DNA of 64,000 nt from Collinsella sp. TF06-26 (GTDB lineage Bacteria > Actinomycetota > Coriobacteriia > Coriobacteriales > Coriobacteriaceae): positions 1 to 64,000 of the forward strand of contig NZ_NKXR01000005.1 of NCBI RefSeq assembly GCF_002232035.1, given 5' to 3'. Under the pieces are notes generated by a model. It did not search any database and was not told the DNA's origin. It saw only the letters and a program-made list of their open reading frames with translations. Each line of letters starts with the position of its first letter. Position 1 is the stretch's first letter. A program made the position numbers and the translations under genes. Of the stretch, positions 52,334-62,901 are shown piece by piece.

Positions 52334-52424
52334 TGGCGGAGAGTCAGGGATTTGAACCCTGGAGACGCTTTTGACGCCTACACGATTTCCAATCGTGCTC
52401 CTTCGGCCACTCGGACAACTCTCC
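52334..52424 (-). tRNA. tRNA-Ser(GGA)
   Basis: Class II cloverleaf. Acceptor GGAGAGT pairs with ACTCTCC; anticodon GGA in loop TTGGAAA; T-arm GGGTTCAAATCCC; encoded CCA. Confidence 0.96.
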
Positions 52425-52440
52425 GTTAAATGCGAAAGTC

Positions 52441-52468
52441 AGTATACACGAGGAACCGCAAAGTGCAA
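52441..52468 (-). promoter_or_regulatory. candidate promoter of the tRNA-Ser genes
   Basis: On the minus strand TTGCAC, 16-nt spacer, TATACT, about 17 nt before the tRNA-Ser(GGA) 5' end. Confidence 0.55.
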
Positions 52469-52928
52469 ACAGAAAAGTTGGCATTTTTTAAAACGCTTGG
52501 CCGCGCTTGTCGTTGCAGTGGGGTTTGAGGTGCCAAAAAACGGCTTCCGACCAGCGTGGTTGATTAACTCAATTGTTCAAAAGGGGTATTCATAAGCGAC
52601 TTGGCAATGAATTTAAAAATCTTTGGGTGGCGCTGTGGACCACTGGTATGCATTTTGCGACCACAGCCTTGTGCCCGTTGACCTGTGGCTTGGCTCAGCT
52701 TGTCCCCGCGGCGTCGTATCTTGTCCACAAATCCGTCAAGCACTTGGTCAGCATTTGGTTGGAAGACGCATGAAACGTCGTGCGAGTATGGGCATATGTG
52801 GAGGTCATGAGGTTGTAGCTGCATATTCTTGCGGCCTAGGAGGTTGAAAGATATTATTACCAAGTCTTTTCCTGCTTCAGGCGCACCTTCACGACCTGAA
52901 GCCACATTTGCCCAGAGGAGGTGACAAT
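52469..52928 (+). other. non-coding leader region upstream of rpsF
   Basis: About 460 nt without a supported gene. It contains TTGTCCACA (52721-52729, the actinobacterial DnaA-box consensus) and TGTGGACCA (52634-52642). A possible rpsF promoter is TTGCGG, 17 nt, TATTAT near 52831-52860. A stem-loop lies near the 3' end. The short open frames have no coding character. Confidence 0.5.
52874..52902 (+). promoter_or_regulatory. candidate S6:S18 leader hairpin
   Basis: GCTTCAGG pairs with CCTGAAGC around the loop CGCACCTTCACGA, about 13 nt before the rpsF ribosome binding site. rpsF-rpsR operons in many bacteria are controlled by S6:S18 binding to a leader hairpin with a CACCT-type loop; the match is by eye only. 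Confidence 0.4.
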
Positions 52929-53222
52929 ATGAAGGCTTATGAACTGCTGTTCTTTGTTGACCCGTCGCTCGACCCCGAGACTCGTCTCGCTGTTATGAAG
53001 CGTATCGATACCACGATCGCTGAGGGCGCTGGCAAGGTCGACTCCGTTGACGACTGGGGCAAGCGCAAGCTCGCCTACGAGATCAACGACCTCACCGATG
53101 GTGACTACACCCTCATCAACTTCCACGCAGATCCTACCCAGATCGCCGAGCTTGGTCGCATCCTGCGCATCACCGACGCTGTGGTCCGCCACATGATCGT
53201 CCGTCGCGACGACCAGGAGTAA
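52929..53222 (+). CDS. rpsF: 30S ribosomal protein S6
   Basis: 97 residues: MKAYELLFFVDPSLD start and DDWGKRKLAYEIND, typical S6. It binds S18 on the 30S platform. The ATG at 52929 has GAGGAGGTGA close upstream. First gene of rpsF-ssb-rpsR-rplI, the standard bacterial order, with dnaB following after a terminator. Confidence 0.97.
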   Translation: MKAYELLFFVDPSLDPETRLAVMKRIDTTIAEGAGKVDSVDDWGKRKLAYEINDLTDGDYTLINFHADPTQIAELGRILRITDAVVRHMIVRRDDQE

Positions 53223-53270
53223 GACTGTCGTTTTGGACTGGGCTTGTGCCCCAAGAGGAAGTAGTGAGTT

Positions 53271-53723
53271 ATGAGCATCAATCGAGTGAACATCACCGGT
53301 AACCTCACCCGCGATCCCGAGCTGCGCGCCACCGCCGGCGGAACCCAGGTTCTGTCCTTTGGCGTCGCCGTCAACGATCGTCGCCGTAACGCGCAGACTG
53401 GCGAGTGGGAGGACTATCCCAACTTTGTCGACTGCACTATGTTCGGCACCCGCGCCGAGGCCGTGAGCCGTTTCCTGGCAAAGGGAAACAAGGTCGCGAT
53501 CGAGGGCAAGCTGCGCTACAGCTCTTGGGAGCGCGACGGCCAGCGCCGGAGCAAGCTTGAGGTCATCGTCGATGAGATCGAGTTTATGAGCTCCCGTGGT
53601 GGCCAGGGTGGCTACGATCAGGGCGGTTATGCCCCCGCAGCTCCCGCGCCTGCAGCACGTCCTGCCGCACCGGTGGCTACGCCGCCCGCGGTCGACGTCT
53701 ACGATGAGGACATCCCGTTCTAA
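53271..53723 (+). CDS. ssb: single-stranded DNA-binding protein
   Basis: 150 residues. OB-fold (about 1-105: NITGNLTRDPELR, SFGVAVNDRR, WERDGQRRSKLEVI), a Gly/Ala/Pro-rich linker, and the acidic tip EDIPF that recruits repair proteins. Start ATG with AGAGGAAG upstream. In the ribosomal operon, as usual. Confidence 0.97.
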   Translation: MSINRVNITGNLTRDPELRATAGGTQVLSFGVAVNDRRRNAQTGEWEDYPNFVDCTMFGTRAEAVSRFLAKGNKVAIEGKLRYSSWERDGQRRSKLEVIVDEIEFMSSRGGQGGYDQGGYAPAAPAPAARPAAPVATPPAVDVYDEDIPF

Positions 53724-53795
53724 GGGTTGTTCACCTATTTTTGAGTGAGAGGCGGCTTCGGTTCGCCGAAGTTGCCAAATGAAAGGTATTTTGAC

Positions 53796-54062
53796 ATGGC
53801 TAATGATTTTTCTGCACGTCAGCCGCGTCGTAAGTACTGCCAGTTCTGCAAGGAGAACACTGAGTTCATCGACTATAAGGACACTCAGCTTCTCCGTAAG
53901 TACATGACCGATCGTGGCAAGATCAAGCCCCGTCGCGTCACTGGCGCTTGCACGCAGCATCAGCATGACATCGCCAACGCCATCAAGCGCGCCCGCGAGA
54001 TGGCTCTCCTGCCGTACACCGTCCCCGTGGTTTCCTCTCGTGGCAACCGCGACCGCGGCTAA
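53796..54062 (+). CDS. rpsR: 30S ribosomal protein S18
   Basis: 88 residues. [18 protein letters not shown] and [16 protein letters not shown]. It keeps the CxxC pair and the later Cys and His, so it is the zinc-ribbon (C+) form. ATG 53796 with AAAGG upstream. The frame is open further upstream but without homology. Confidence 0.97.
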   Translation: MANDFSARQPRRKYCQFCKENTEFIDYKDTQLLRKYMTDRGKIKPRRVTGACTQHQHDIANAIKRAREMALLPYTVPVVSSRGNRDRG

Positions 54063-54077
54063 GAAGGGAGACGCATC

Positions 54078-54617
54078 ATGAAGGTTATTCTTCTCGATGA
54101 GATCAAGGGCAAGGGCGGCGAGGGTGACGTCGTAGAGGTCGCTCAGGGTTACGCTGAGAACTTCCTGTTCCCCAAGAAGCTCGCTGTTGCCGCCACCAAG
54201 GGCAACCTCAAGCAGCTCGACGAGCGTCGCAACAACATCGCCAAGCGCGAGGCCGTCCGTCTGGCTACCGCCAACGAGACCAAGGCTGCCCTCGAGGGCA
54301 AGCAGGTCACCGTTGACGTCAAGGTCGGCGACGAGGGCATCCTCTTTGGCTCCGTTACCGCCGCTATGATCGCTGACGCCATCAAGGCTCAGCTCGGTAT
54401 GGACATCGACCGCAAGCGCGTCGAGCTCGGTAAGCCCATCAAGGTTGCCGGTGCCCACACCGTTGCCATCTCGCTGTACCGCGAGATCAAGGCCGAGGTT
54501 GTCGTTCTCGTCGGCGTTACCGCCGAGGAGCTCGCTGCCGAGGCTGAGGTCGAGGAGGCCGCTGAGGTCGCCGAGGCCGAGACCGCCGAGGTCGAGACTG
54601 AGGCTGCTGCCGAGTAG
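54078..54617 (+). CDS. rplI: 50S ribosomal protein L9
   Basis: 179 residues. MKVILLDEIKGKGGEGDVVEV, and the GYAENFLFPKKLA signature; a long connecting helix and C-terminal domain. After the usual end it carries a 30-residue Ala/Glu/Val-rich acidic tail, so it is longer than most L9 (about 148). AAGGGAG precedes the ATG. Confidence 0.96.
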   Translation: MKVILLDEIKGKGGEGDVVEVAQGYAENFLFPKKLAVAATKGNLKQLDERRNNIAKREAVRLATANETKAALEGKQVTVDVKVGDEGILFGSVTAAMIADAIKAQLGMDIDRKRVELGKPIKVAGAHTVAISLYREIKAEVVVLVGVTAEELAAEAEVEEAAEVAEAETAEVETEAAAE

Positions 54618-54649
54618 CATTTGCTGCAACGCAACAATCTTGTTCTAAG

Positions 54650-54687
54650 AAGGGCGCTCTGGGAAACCAGGGCGCCCTTTTGTTTTT
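54650..54687 (+). terminator. terminator of the rpsF operon
   Basis: GGGCGCTCTGG, GAAA, CCAGGGCGCCC (one bulge) and a T-run. Confidence 0.9.
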
Positions 54688-54841
54688 TGCGCTGAGTGAG
54701 TGTCATGGTGAACGTTGCGTCGAAGTCCTATATACAGGACCGTTCATCCGTTTGGTTCGGTGATGATTGGCGGCGCGCGGCGCGTTTTGGGACCGTGGCT
54801 GATACTATGGATGCTCGCAAGCGATATGAATGAGGATGCTC

Positions 54842-56233
54842 ATGGCATATGACGATAGGGAGACCGGGCTGACGGTCGAGGACCGCGGCTCAAAGTTGGG
54901 TCTTCCCCAAAACCAAGATGCAGAGGCCAATGTACTGGCCGCTATGCTGCTATCGCCCGAGGTGGTCGAAGAGGCCCAGGTCGAGCTGCAGCCCGATGAC
55001 TTCTACCGGCCCATTCATAAGACCATCTATACCGCGATGGTCGATATGTACAACAGCCGCATTCCCATCGACTCCATCTCGCTGATCGATTACCTGCGCA
55101 GCATCAACAAGCTCGATGCCGTGGGCGGCGAGGCCTACATTTTGGAGCTGATGGGTCAGACCCTGTCGCTCGTCAACTGGCAGCACCATGCCGCCATCGT
55201 TCGCCGCGACTCGATGCTGCGCGAGCTGATCGGTGCCACCAACGAGATCAACGCGCTGGCCTATAACGCCCCTACCGACACCAAGGAGGTCGTGGAGCTG
55301 GCCGAGAGCAAGCTGCTCAAGGTCACGGCGCGCGAGGTCAAGTCGAGCTACAAGACGTTGACCGAGTTTATGGTCGAGGCCTATAACGAGGCCGAGGAAG
55401 TATGCCAGGCCGGCGGCCAGGCTGCGGGCGTGCCCACGGGTTTCCCGTCGCTCGACCGCATGCTCATGGGTTTTCGCGAAGGCCAGCTCATCATCATCGG
55501 CGCCCGTCCTGCCGTGGGTAAGACGTCGTTCGCTCTGAACCTGGCACTTAACGCTGCCGCTGCTGGTTATACCGTCGGCTTCTTCTCACTGGAGATGTCG
55601 GGCAAGGAAATTGCCCAGCGTCTGATTTGCGCCTACGCCATGATCTCGATCAGTGACTTCCGCATGGGCCGCATTAGCCCCGAGCAGTGGGCCAATATCA
55701 ACGAGGCCACGCAGACCTTGTCCAAGCTCGATATTCTGATTGACGATACGCCCGGCACCACAGTGACTGAGATTCGCGCCAAGAGCCGCCGCATGCTCCA
55801 TAACAAGGAAAAGGCAATCATCATTTTGGACTACCTGCAGCTGGTGAGTCCTCCACCGGGACGCCGCTCCGAGAGCCGTACCGTCGAGGTTTCGGAGATG
55901 TCGCGTGGTCTTAAGATTATGGCCAAGGAGCTCAAGATCCCGCTCATCGCGCTGTCACAGCTCTCGCGTCAGGTCGAATCCCGTACCGGCAAGCGCCCGC
56001 AGCTTTCCGACCTTCGTGAATCGGGCTCCATCGAGCAGGACGCCGATATCGTCATGTTCTTGGACCGCTCCGCCGACGAGGCCGAAGCCTCGCGCGACGA
56101 TCGACCCGACGAGGGCGTTACGCGTATCGTCGTGGCCAAGAACCGTTCGGGCCCGATCGGCGACGTCGACCTGATGTTCCTGCCGGCATCCACCAAGTTC
56201 TATGAGCTTGATGGGGCACATGCCGAGGAGTAG
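54842..56233 (+). CDS. dnaB: replicative DNA helicase DnaB
   Basis: 463 residues. N-terminal helical domain (about 18-125: PQNQDAEANVLAAMLLS) and RecA-like core with GARPAVGKTSFALN (Walker A), SLEMSG, ILDYLQLV (Walker B) and the SQLSRQVE / SGSIEQDADIV motifs. No intein. ATG 54842 has GAGG six bases upstream; a nearer-5' ATG at 54830 has no site. Candidate partner of the DciA-like protein. Confidence 0.96.
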   Translation: MAYDDRETGLTVEDRGSKLGLPQNQDAEANVLAAMLLSPEVVEEAQVELQPDDFYRPIHKTIYTAMVDMYNSRIPIDSISLIDYLRSINKLDAVGGEAYILELMGQTLSLVNWQHHAAIVRRDSMLRELIGATNEINALAYNAPTDTKEVVELAESKLLKVTAREVKSSYKTLTEFMVEAYNEAEEVCQAGGQAAGVPTGFPSLDRMLMGFREGQLIIIGARPAVGKTSFALNLALNAAAAGYTVGFFSLEMSGKEIAQRLICAYAMISISDFRMGRISPEQWANINEATQTLSKLDILIDDTPGTTVTEIRAKSRRMLHNKEKAIIILDYLQLVSPPPGRRSESRTVEVSEMSRGLKIMAKELKIPLIALSQLSRQVESRTGKRPQLSDLRESGSIEQDADIVMFLDRSADEAEASRDDRPDEGVTRIVVAKNRSGPIGDVDLMFLPASTKFYELDGAHAEE

Positions 56234-56317
56234 GACAGGCGCCCGTTGCACGGGTATACTGGGAATGTTTTGTGCTTCTGCGTGCCGGCGTGGCGCGTAG
56301 ACAGTCCATGAATGTAA

Positions 56318-57613
<1,296 letters not shown>

Positions 57614-57635
57614 TCGGGACCATTTGGTTATTGCG

Positions 57636-57677
57636 ATATACCCCTTTGCAGCCCAAGTGGGCGGCCGAGGGGTATAT
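57636..57677. other. stem-loop between purA and purD
   Basis: ATATACCCCT pairs with AGGGGTATAT around a 22-nt loop. A short T-run (TTTG) follows, so it may be a weak terminator or an attenuator ahead of purD. Confidence 0.5.
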
Positions 57678-57731
57678 TTGCTTGCAAAGGGCTCGCGCGG
57701 AGCGGGCCATTCATCCATAGAGGAGGCACCC

Positions 57732-59036
<1,305 letters not shown>

Positions 59037-59057
59037 AATCCGAGAGGAATGAGACGG

Positions 59058-59753
59058 ATGGACGAGAAGAACGAAGAGCTCGTGGACGCGCAGATCGTCG
59101 AAGAGGACAGCCGCATGTATGGGCACGCCGAGGGCGAGCCTGGTGGCGAGGTCGCTGACGAGCCGGCGCTGGTGCTGGGCGACGACGACCCGCACGATGC
59201 CGAGCTGCACGAGAAGATTCTTTCGGAGGAGTGCGCCTGGAAGGGCAAGATCCTCGACGTCCACCGTCTTGAGGTTGAGCTGCCCAACGGTCGCCGCAGC
59301 GCCCGCGATATCGTTCGCCATCCGGGTGCGGCGGCCGTCGTGGCGCTGACCGAGAGCGGCAAGATCGTACTGGTGCGTCAGTACCGCACCGCCATCGACC
59401 GCGTGACGGTCGAGATTCCCGCCGGCAAGCTCGATCCAGGCGAGGATCCGCTCGATTGCGCCAAGCGCGAACTGCATGAGGAGACGGGCTTTAGGGCTGG
59501 TCGTATTCGCTTTTTGACGTCGATTGTCACGTCCTGCGGTTTTTGCGATGAGATCATCCGCATCTACTTGGCTACCAAGCTCGAGTTTGATGCGCCCAAC
59601 CCCGATGATGACGAGTTTGTCAACGTGGACCTGGTGCCGCTGCACGAGCTGATCGACGCCGTGCTCGACGGCAAGATCGAAGACGCCAAGACCGTCGTAG
59701 GCGCGCTTGCCTGCGACAGCATCGCGCACCGCTTGGGTGGGGCCGATCTTTAA
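59058..59753 (+). CDS. Nudix hydrolase, ADP-ribose pyrophosphatase type
   Basis: 231 residues. An acidic, disordered N-terminus of about 50 residues and a Nudix domain with the complete box GKLDPGEDPLDCAKRELHEE followed by TGF (about 132-154). LVRQYRTAIDRVTVEIPAG upstream of the box is the ADP-ribose pyrophosphatase pattern. I use the ATG at 59058, with AGGA nine bases upstream; the ATG at 59049 sits on that site. Likely cotranscribed with purD. Confidence 0.9.
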   Translation: MDEKNEELVDAQIVEEDSRMYGHAEGEPGGEVADEPALVLGDDDPHDAELHEKILSEECAWKGKILDVHRLEVELPNGRRSARDIVRHPGAAAVVALTESGKIVLVRQYRTAIDRVTVEIPAGKLDPGEDPLDCAKRELHEETGFRAGRIRFLTSIVTSCGFCDEIIRIYLATKLEFDAPNPDDDEFVNVDLVPLHELIDAVLDGKIEDAKTVVGALACDSIAHRLGGADL

Positions 59754-59792
59754 CGAGCGGGGATGATCCCGCAGGTCTGTGTAAGTCAGCGA

Positions 59793-59890
59793 AAGTGCTC
59801 CAATTGAGACAAGGTGGCCTAAAAGAGGAGGGAAGCGTATGGATATACGCGACCGACGATTGAAGGCCAGATTGTCCAAATGGAGCACTT
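59793..59890. promoter_or_regulatory. long imperfect inverted repeat upstream of the ABC exporter
   Basis: AAGTGCTCCA (59793-59802) and TGGAGCACTT (59881-59890) are exact complements; inside, GACAAGGTGGCCT and AGGCCAGATTGTC extend the pairing with mismatches. The top holds GAGGAGG and an ATG (59839) in a GCGTAT/ATACGC hairpin. It may be a regulatory leader or a small intergenic repeat. Confidence 0.5.
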
Positions 59891-59937
59891 GCAGCGTCGA
59901 GACGAAACGCGGTTTGGTAAAACCGCGTAAGGTGACT

Positions 59938-61710
59938 ATGTTTAAGAGGTTTCTTTCTTACTACGAGCCCCAGATGGGGCTTTTTGTTGCTGATACTGTT
60001 TGCGCTCTGGTGCTTGCCGCCATTGACCTGGCGTTCCCCATTATCCTGCGCAATTTGACCGGTGGGCTATTTACTCAGGGTCAGGCTGCCATTATGCAGG
60101 CGCTCGGCATGATCGCGGTGGGCTTGGTGTTGATGTATGCCGTCCGCTGCGCCTGCCGCTACTTTGTGAGCTATTGGGGTCACGTGATGGGCGCGCGCAT
60201 GGAGTCCAAGATGCGCGAGGACCTGTTCGACCAGTATGAGCGCTTCAGCTTTGCGTACTTCGACCGCAACAGCTCGGGCGACATGATGAGCCGCGTGGTC
60301 AACGACCTGTTCGATATCTGCGAGGCGGCGCATCACGTGCCCGAGTGGATCATCATCTGCGGCATCGAGATTATCGGCTCGTTTGTGATCCTCTTTACCA
60401 TCGCCCCGGTGCTGGCGCTCGCCATGGCCGTGGTGACGGCGGCGTTTTCGGCCATCATGTTTTGGCAGAACATGCGCATGCGCGAGGTCTTTAGCGACAA
60501 CCGCAAAAAGATCAGCGGCATCAATGCGCAGCTGCAGGATTCGCTGGCGGGCATGCGCGTGGTCAAGAGCTTTGCCAATGAGGAGACCGAGCGCTCTAAG
60601 TTCCGCGCCTCCAACAATCGCTATCTTTCGTCCAAGGAGAACATGTATCACGCCATGGGCGTCTATACTGCGACGTATGGCCTGCTCTCGGGTGTGCTCT
60701 ATGTGATCGTGGTACTGCTGGGCGGCTGGCTGGTCGCCCAGGGACAGCTGCAGGCGGTCGATATGGCGACCTTTGCACTCTATATTTCGCTGTTCTGCAC
60801 GCCGCTCGAGACACTCGTCAATTCGGCCGAAACGTATCAGAAGGCCATCGCCGGCTTTAAGCGCATGGACGAGGTACTCTCGACCGCGCCGGATATCCAG
60901 GACAAGCCGGGCGCCATGGATCTGCAGGTGACCGCCGGCGCCGTGGATTATCACGACGTGTGCTTTAACTACGAGGATGTTGAGCTGGGCGAGGGCGATG
61001 CCGACGAGCGTCCCGTTATCGACCATATGGATCTGTCCATCAAGCCCGGGCAGACCATCGCTTTGGTTGGCCCTTCGGGCGGTGGCAAGTCCACGACCTG
61101 TTCGCTGCTGCCGCGCTTTTACGACGTTGCCGCTGGGTCCATTAGCATCGACGGTCAGGACGTGCGCGATGTGACGCAGCAGAGCCTGCGCCGCGCTATC
61201 GGCCTGGTGCAGCAGGATGTCTACCTGTTTGACGGAACAATCGGCGAGAACATCGCCTACGGCAAGCCGGGCGCTACGGCAGAAGAGATCGCCGAGGCCG
61301 CCCGTCGCGCCAACATCGATGCCTTTATCGAGTCGCTTCCACAGGGCTATGACACGGTCGTGGGCGAGCGCGGCAGCCGTCTTTCGGGCGGACAGAAACA
61401 GCGCGTTGCCATCGCGCGTGTGTTTCTCAAGAACCCCAAGATCCTGATTTTGGACGAGGCGACGAGTGCTTTGGATAACGAGAGCGAGGAGGCGGTGCAG
61501 GAGTCACTCGAAGAGCTGGCACGCGGCCGCACCACGATTATCATCGCCCATCGTCTTTCGACCATTAAGCATGCCGATGAGATTGCGACCGTTGAGCATG
61601 GTCGCGTTGTGGAGCGTGGCACGCACGAGGAGCTTCTCGCCCGTGGCGGCACCTATGCCCGTTACTATCGAATGCAGTTCGAAGGTGCGCGTGCGCACGA
61701 GCTCGACTGA
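59938..61710 (+). CDS. ABC exporter, fused permease and ATPase
   Basis: 590 residues. Six-TM exporter domain (about 12-290), then an ATPase with Walker A GPSGGGKST, Q-loop LVQQDVYLF, signature LSGGQKQR, Walker B ILILDEATS, and the switch His in IIAHRLST. It acts as a homo- or heterodimer; the substrate is unknown. I prefer ATG 59938 (AAGGTG six bases upstream), where the N-terminus resembles the family. An alternative ATG at 59839, also with a good site, would add 33 basic residues inside a palindrome. Confidence 0.88.
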   Translation: MFKRFLSYYEPQMGLFVADTVCALVLAAIDLAFPIILRNLTGGLFTQGQAAIMQALGMIAVGLVLMYAVRCACRYFVSYWGHVMGARMESKMREDLFDQYERFSFAYFDRNSSGDMMSRVVNDLFDICEAAHHVPEWIIICGIEIIGSFVILFTIAPVLALAMAVVTAAFSAIMFWQNMRMREVFSDNRKKISGINAQLQDSLAGMRVVKSFANEETERSKFRASNNRYLSSKENMYHAMGVYTATYGLLSGVLYVIVVLLGGWLVAQGQLQAVDMATFALYISLFCTPLETLVNSAETYQKAIAGFKRMDEVLSTAPDIQDKPGAMDLQVTAGAVDYHDVCFNYEDVELGEGDADERPVIDHMDLSIKPGQTIALVGPSGGGKSTTCSLLPRFYDVAAGSISIDGQDVRDVTQQSLRRAIGLVQQDVYLFDGTIGENIAYGKPGATAEEIAEAARRANIDAFIESLPQGYDTVVGERGSRLSGGQKQRVAIARVFLKNPKILILDEATSALDNESEEAVQESLEELARGRTTIIIAHRLSTIKHADEIATVEHGRVVERGTHEELLARGGTYARYYRMQFEGARAHELD

Positions 61711-61729
61711 TTGATATGACAGGAAGTTT

Positions 61730-62695
61730 ATGGCTGACAAGAACCCTTTGACTCCGGAAGAAGTGACGGAGTTATTCTCCGAAATCGATGCATCCGGCGT
61801 CTTGGATCCCACGCTTGCCAAAAAGCGAACCGAGCGCATGCGTGAGAAGGAGGCTGCGGCCAAGCGCGGTGACAAAGCGGCGCTAGCGCAGCTGCGCAGC
61901 GAGGACCGCGCGAGCCAGGCAAAACATATCGACCCGCTGTCCGAGGACGATCCTTCGGGCTCGCAGGTGAGCCATACCATTACGAAGACCGCGATGGCCG
62001 TAGTCATTGGTATTTTGGTACTGATCGTGGGCATGCAGATTGGCTACGGCGTGATGCGTCGTCTGAACACCGCCAACCTGTCCGAGAGCGTTTCGGTGGA
62101 TACCGTTTCGACGGCGCTGAAGGACGGCCTTGAGTGGGGCAACGGCTTTACGCAGTTCCCACTCGACTTTACCGTCGATGAAGCCGATGAGCGCACGGGC
62201 ACGGTTGAGGTGACGGTGTTGGACACGTCGTCTGCCAATGAGCTCGAGCTGCTGTCCAACGGGCAGATCCAGGCCGCGGCGCTTGCGACCAACGCCCTGC
62301 TCAACGACAAGATTGACCGCGTGGTGTATAACGTTCACGCCTATATCGACGAGGATAGCAACATTCAGCACGATTCCTTTTTCGGCATGTTCCCCGCGCG
62401 GGGTCATCAGAGCGCCATTTTGACGTTTGTGTGGACCAAGAGCTCATCCAACGCCACGAGTATCGACTGGAAGATGCGCATCGTAAGCATGGACGACACC
62501 ATTGCCGAGCGCATTCAAAAACAGGTGAACTCGGTTTCGTCGCTGATCGAGGACCCGGTGGTGGGCCAGACCAAGATTGACGAGGAAAAGGCCGAACGTG
62601 ACCTGGAGCATCGTCTGCATGGCCGCGAGATTTTCCGCGGCGGCAAGCCCGACCGAACGCCGTCCGATCTGCTGGAACAGGACAAGCAAAAGTAA
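61730..62695 (+). CDS. conserved single-TM protein of unknown function
   Basis: 321 residues, not recognised. A charged cytosolic N-terminus (about 1-82) with Lys/Glu-rich helix, one transmembrane segment (about 84-108), and an extracytoplasmic domain (to about 290) with beta-strand-like blocks (VEVTVLDTSS, IDRVVYNVHAYID, AILTFVWTKSS). A hydrophilic C-tail ends in QDKQK. ATG has AGGAAG five bases upstream and follows the ABC exporter by 19 nt, so the two are probably one operon. It could be an accessory of that exporter. Confidence 0.75.
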   Translation: MADKNPLTPEEVTELFSEIDASGVLDPTLAKKRTERMREKEAAAKRGDKAALAQLRSEDRASQAKHIDPLSEDDPSGSQVSHTITKTAMAVVIGILVLIVGMQIGYGVMRRLNTANLSESVSVDTVSTALKDGLEWGNGFTQFPLDFTVDEADERTGTVEVTVLDTSSANELELLSNGQIQAAALATNALLNDKIDRVVYNVHAYIDEDSNIQHDSFFGMFPARGHQSAILTFVWTKSSSNATSIDWKMRIVSMDDTIAERIQKQVNSVSSLIEDPVVGQTKIDEEKAERDLEHRLHGREIFRGGKPDRTPSDLLEQDKQK

Positions 62696-62704
62696 GAGGC
62701 CATT

Positions 62705-62741
62705 ATCCCGCGTGAGTCACAAGCCCCGCGGGATGATTTTT
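62705..62741 (+). terminator. terminator after the ABC operon
   Basis: ATCCCGCG, a 14-nt loop, CGCGGGAT, then GATTTTT. Confidence 0.8.
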
Positions 62742-62865
62742 AATCCCCGTCCCAGAAAAATCATTATGCATAGAAAGTCATAATTATCATTTCGTAAACA
62801 TTTCGATGAAATTAACGCCATGAGGCATGCTTGCGGTTACAATACCGCGAGGCCTAACTACACAC

Positions 62866-62897
62866 CTTTAAGCCGGTCCTGTGAGACCGGGAAGGAG
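62866..62897 (+). promoter_or_regulatory. PyrR-binding leader of carA
   Basis: TTTAAGCCGGTC, CTGTGA, GACCGGGAAGGAG: the CCGGTC/GACCGG stem with a GTCCTGTGAGAC loop resembles the PyrR anti-antiterminator loop. It sits directly on the ribosome binding site, so PyrR with UMP could block translation of the pyr genes. Confidence 0.7.
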
Positions 62898-62901
62898 AAT
62901 T

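Noticed and set aside
52564-52905. 113-residue minus-strand gene before rpsF
   Set aside because: No binding site, no hydrophobic core pattern, and it lies over the rpsF leader.
54842-56233. Intein in dnaB or gyrase genes
   Set aside because: Protein lengths and motif spacing are normal; no splicing blocks are seen.
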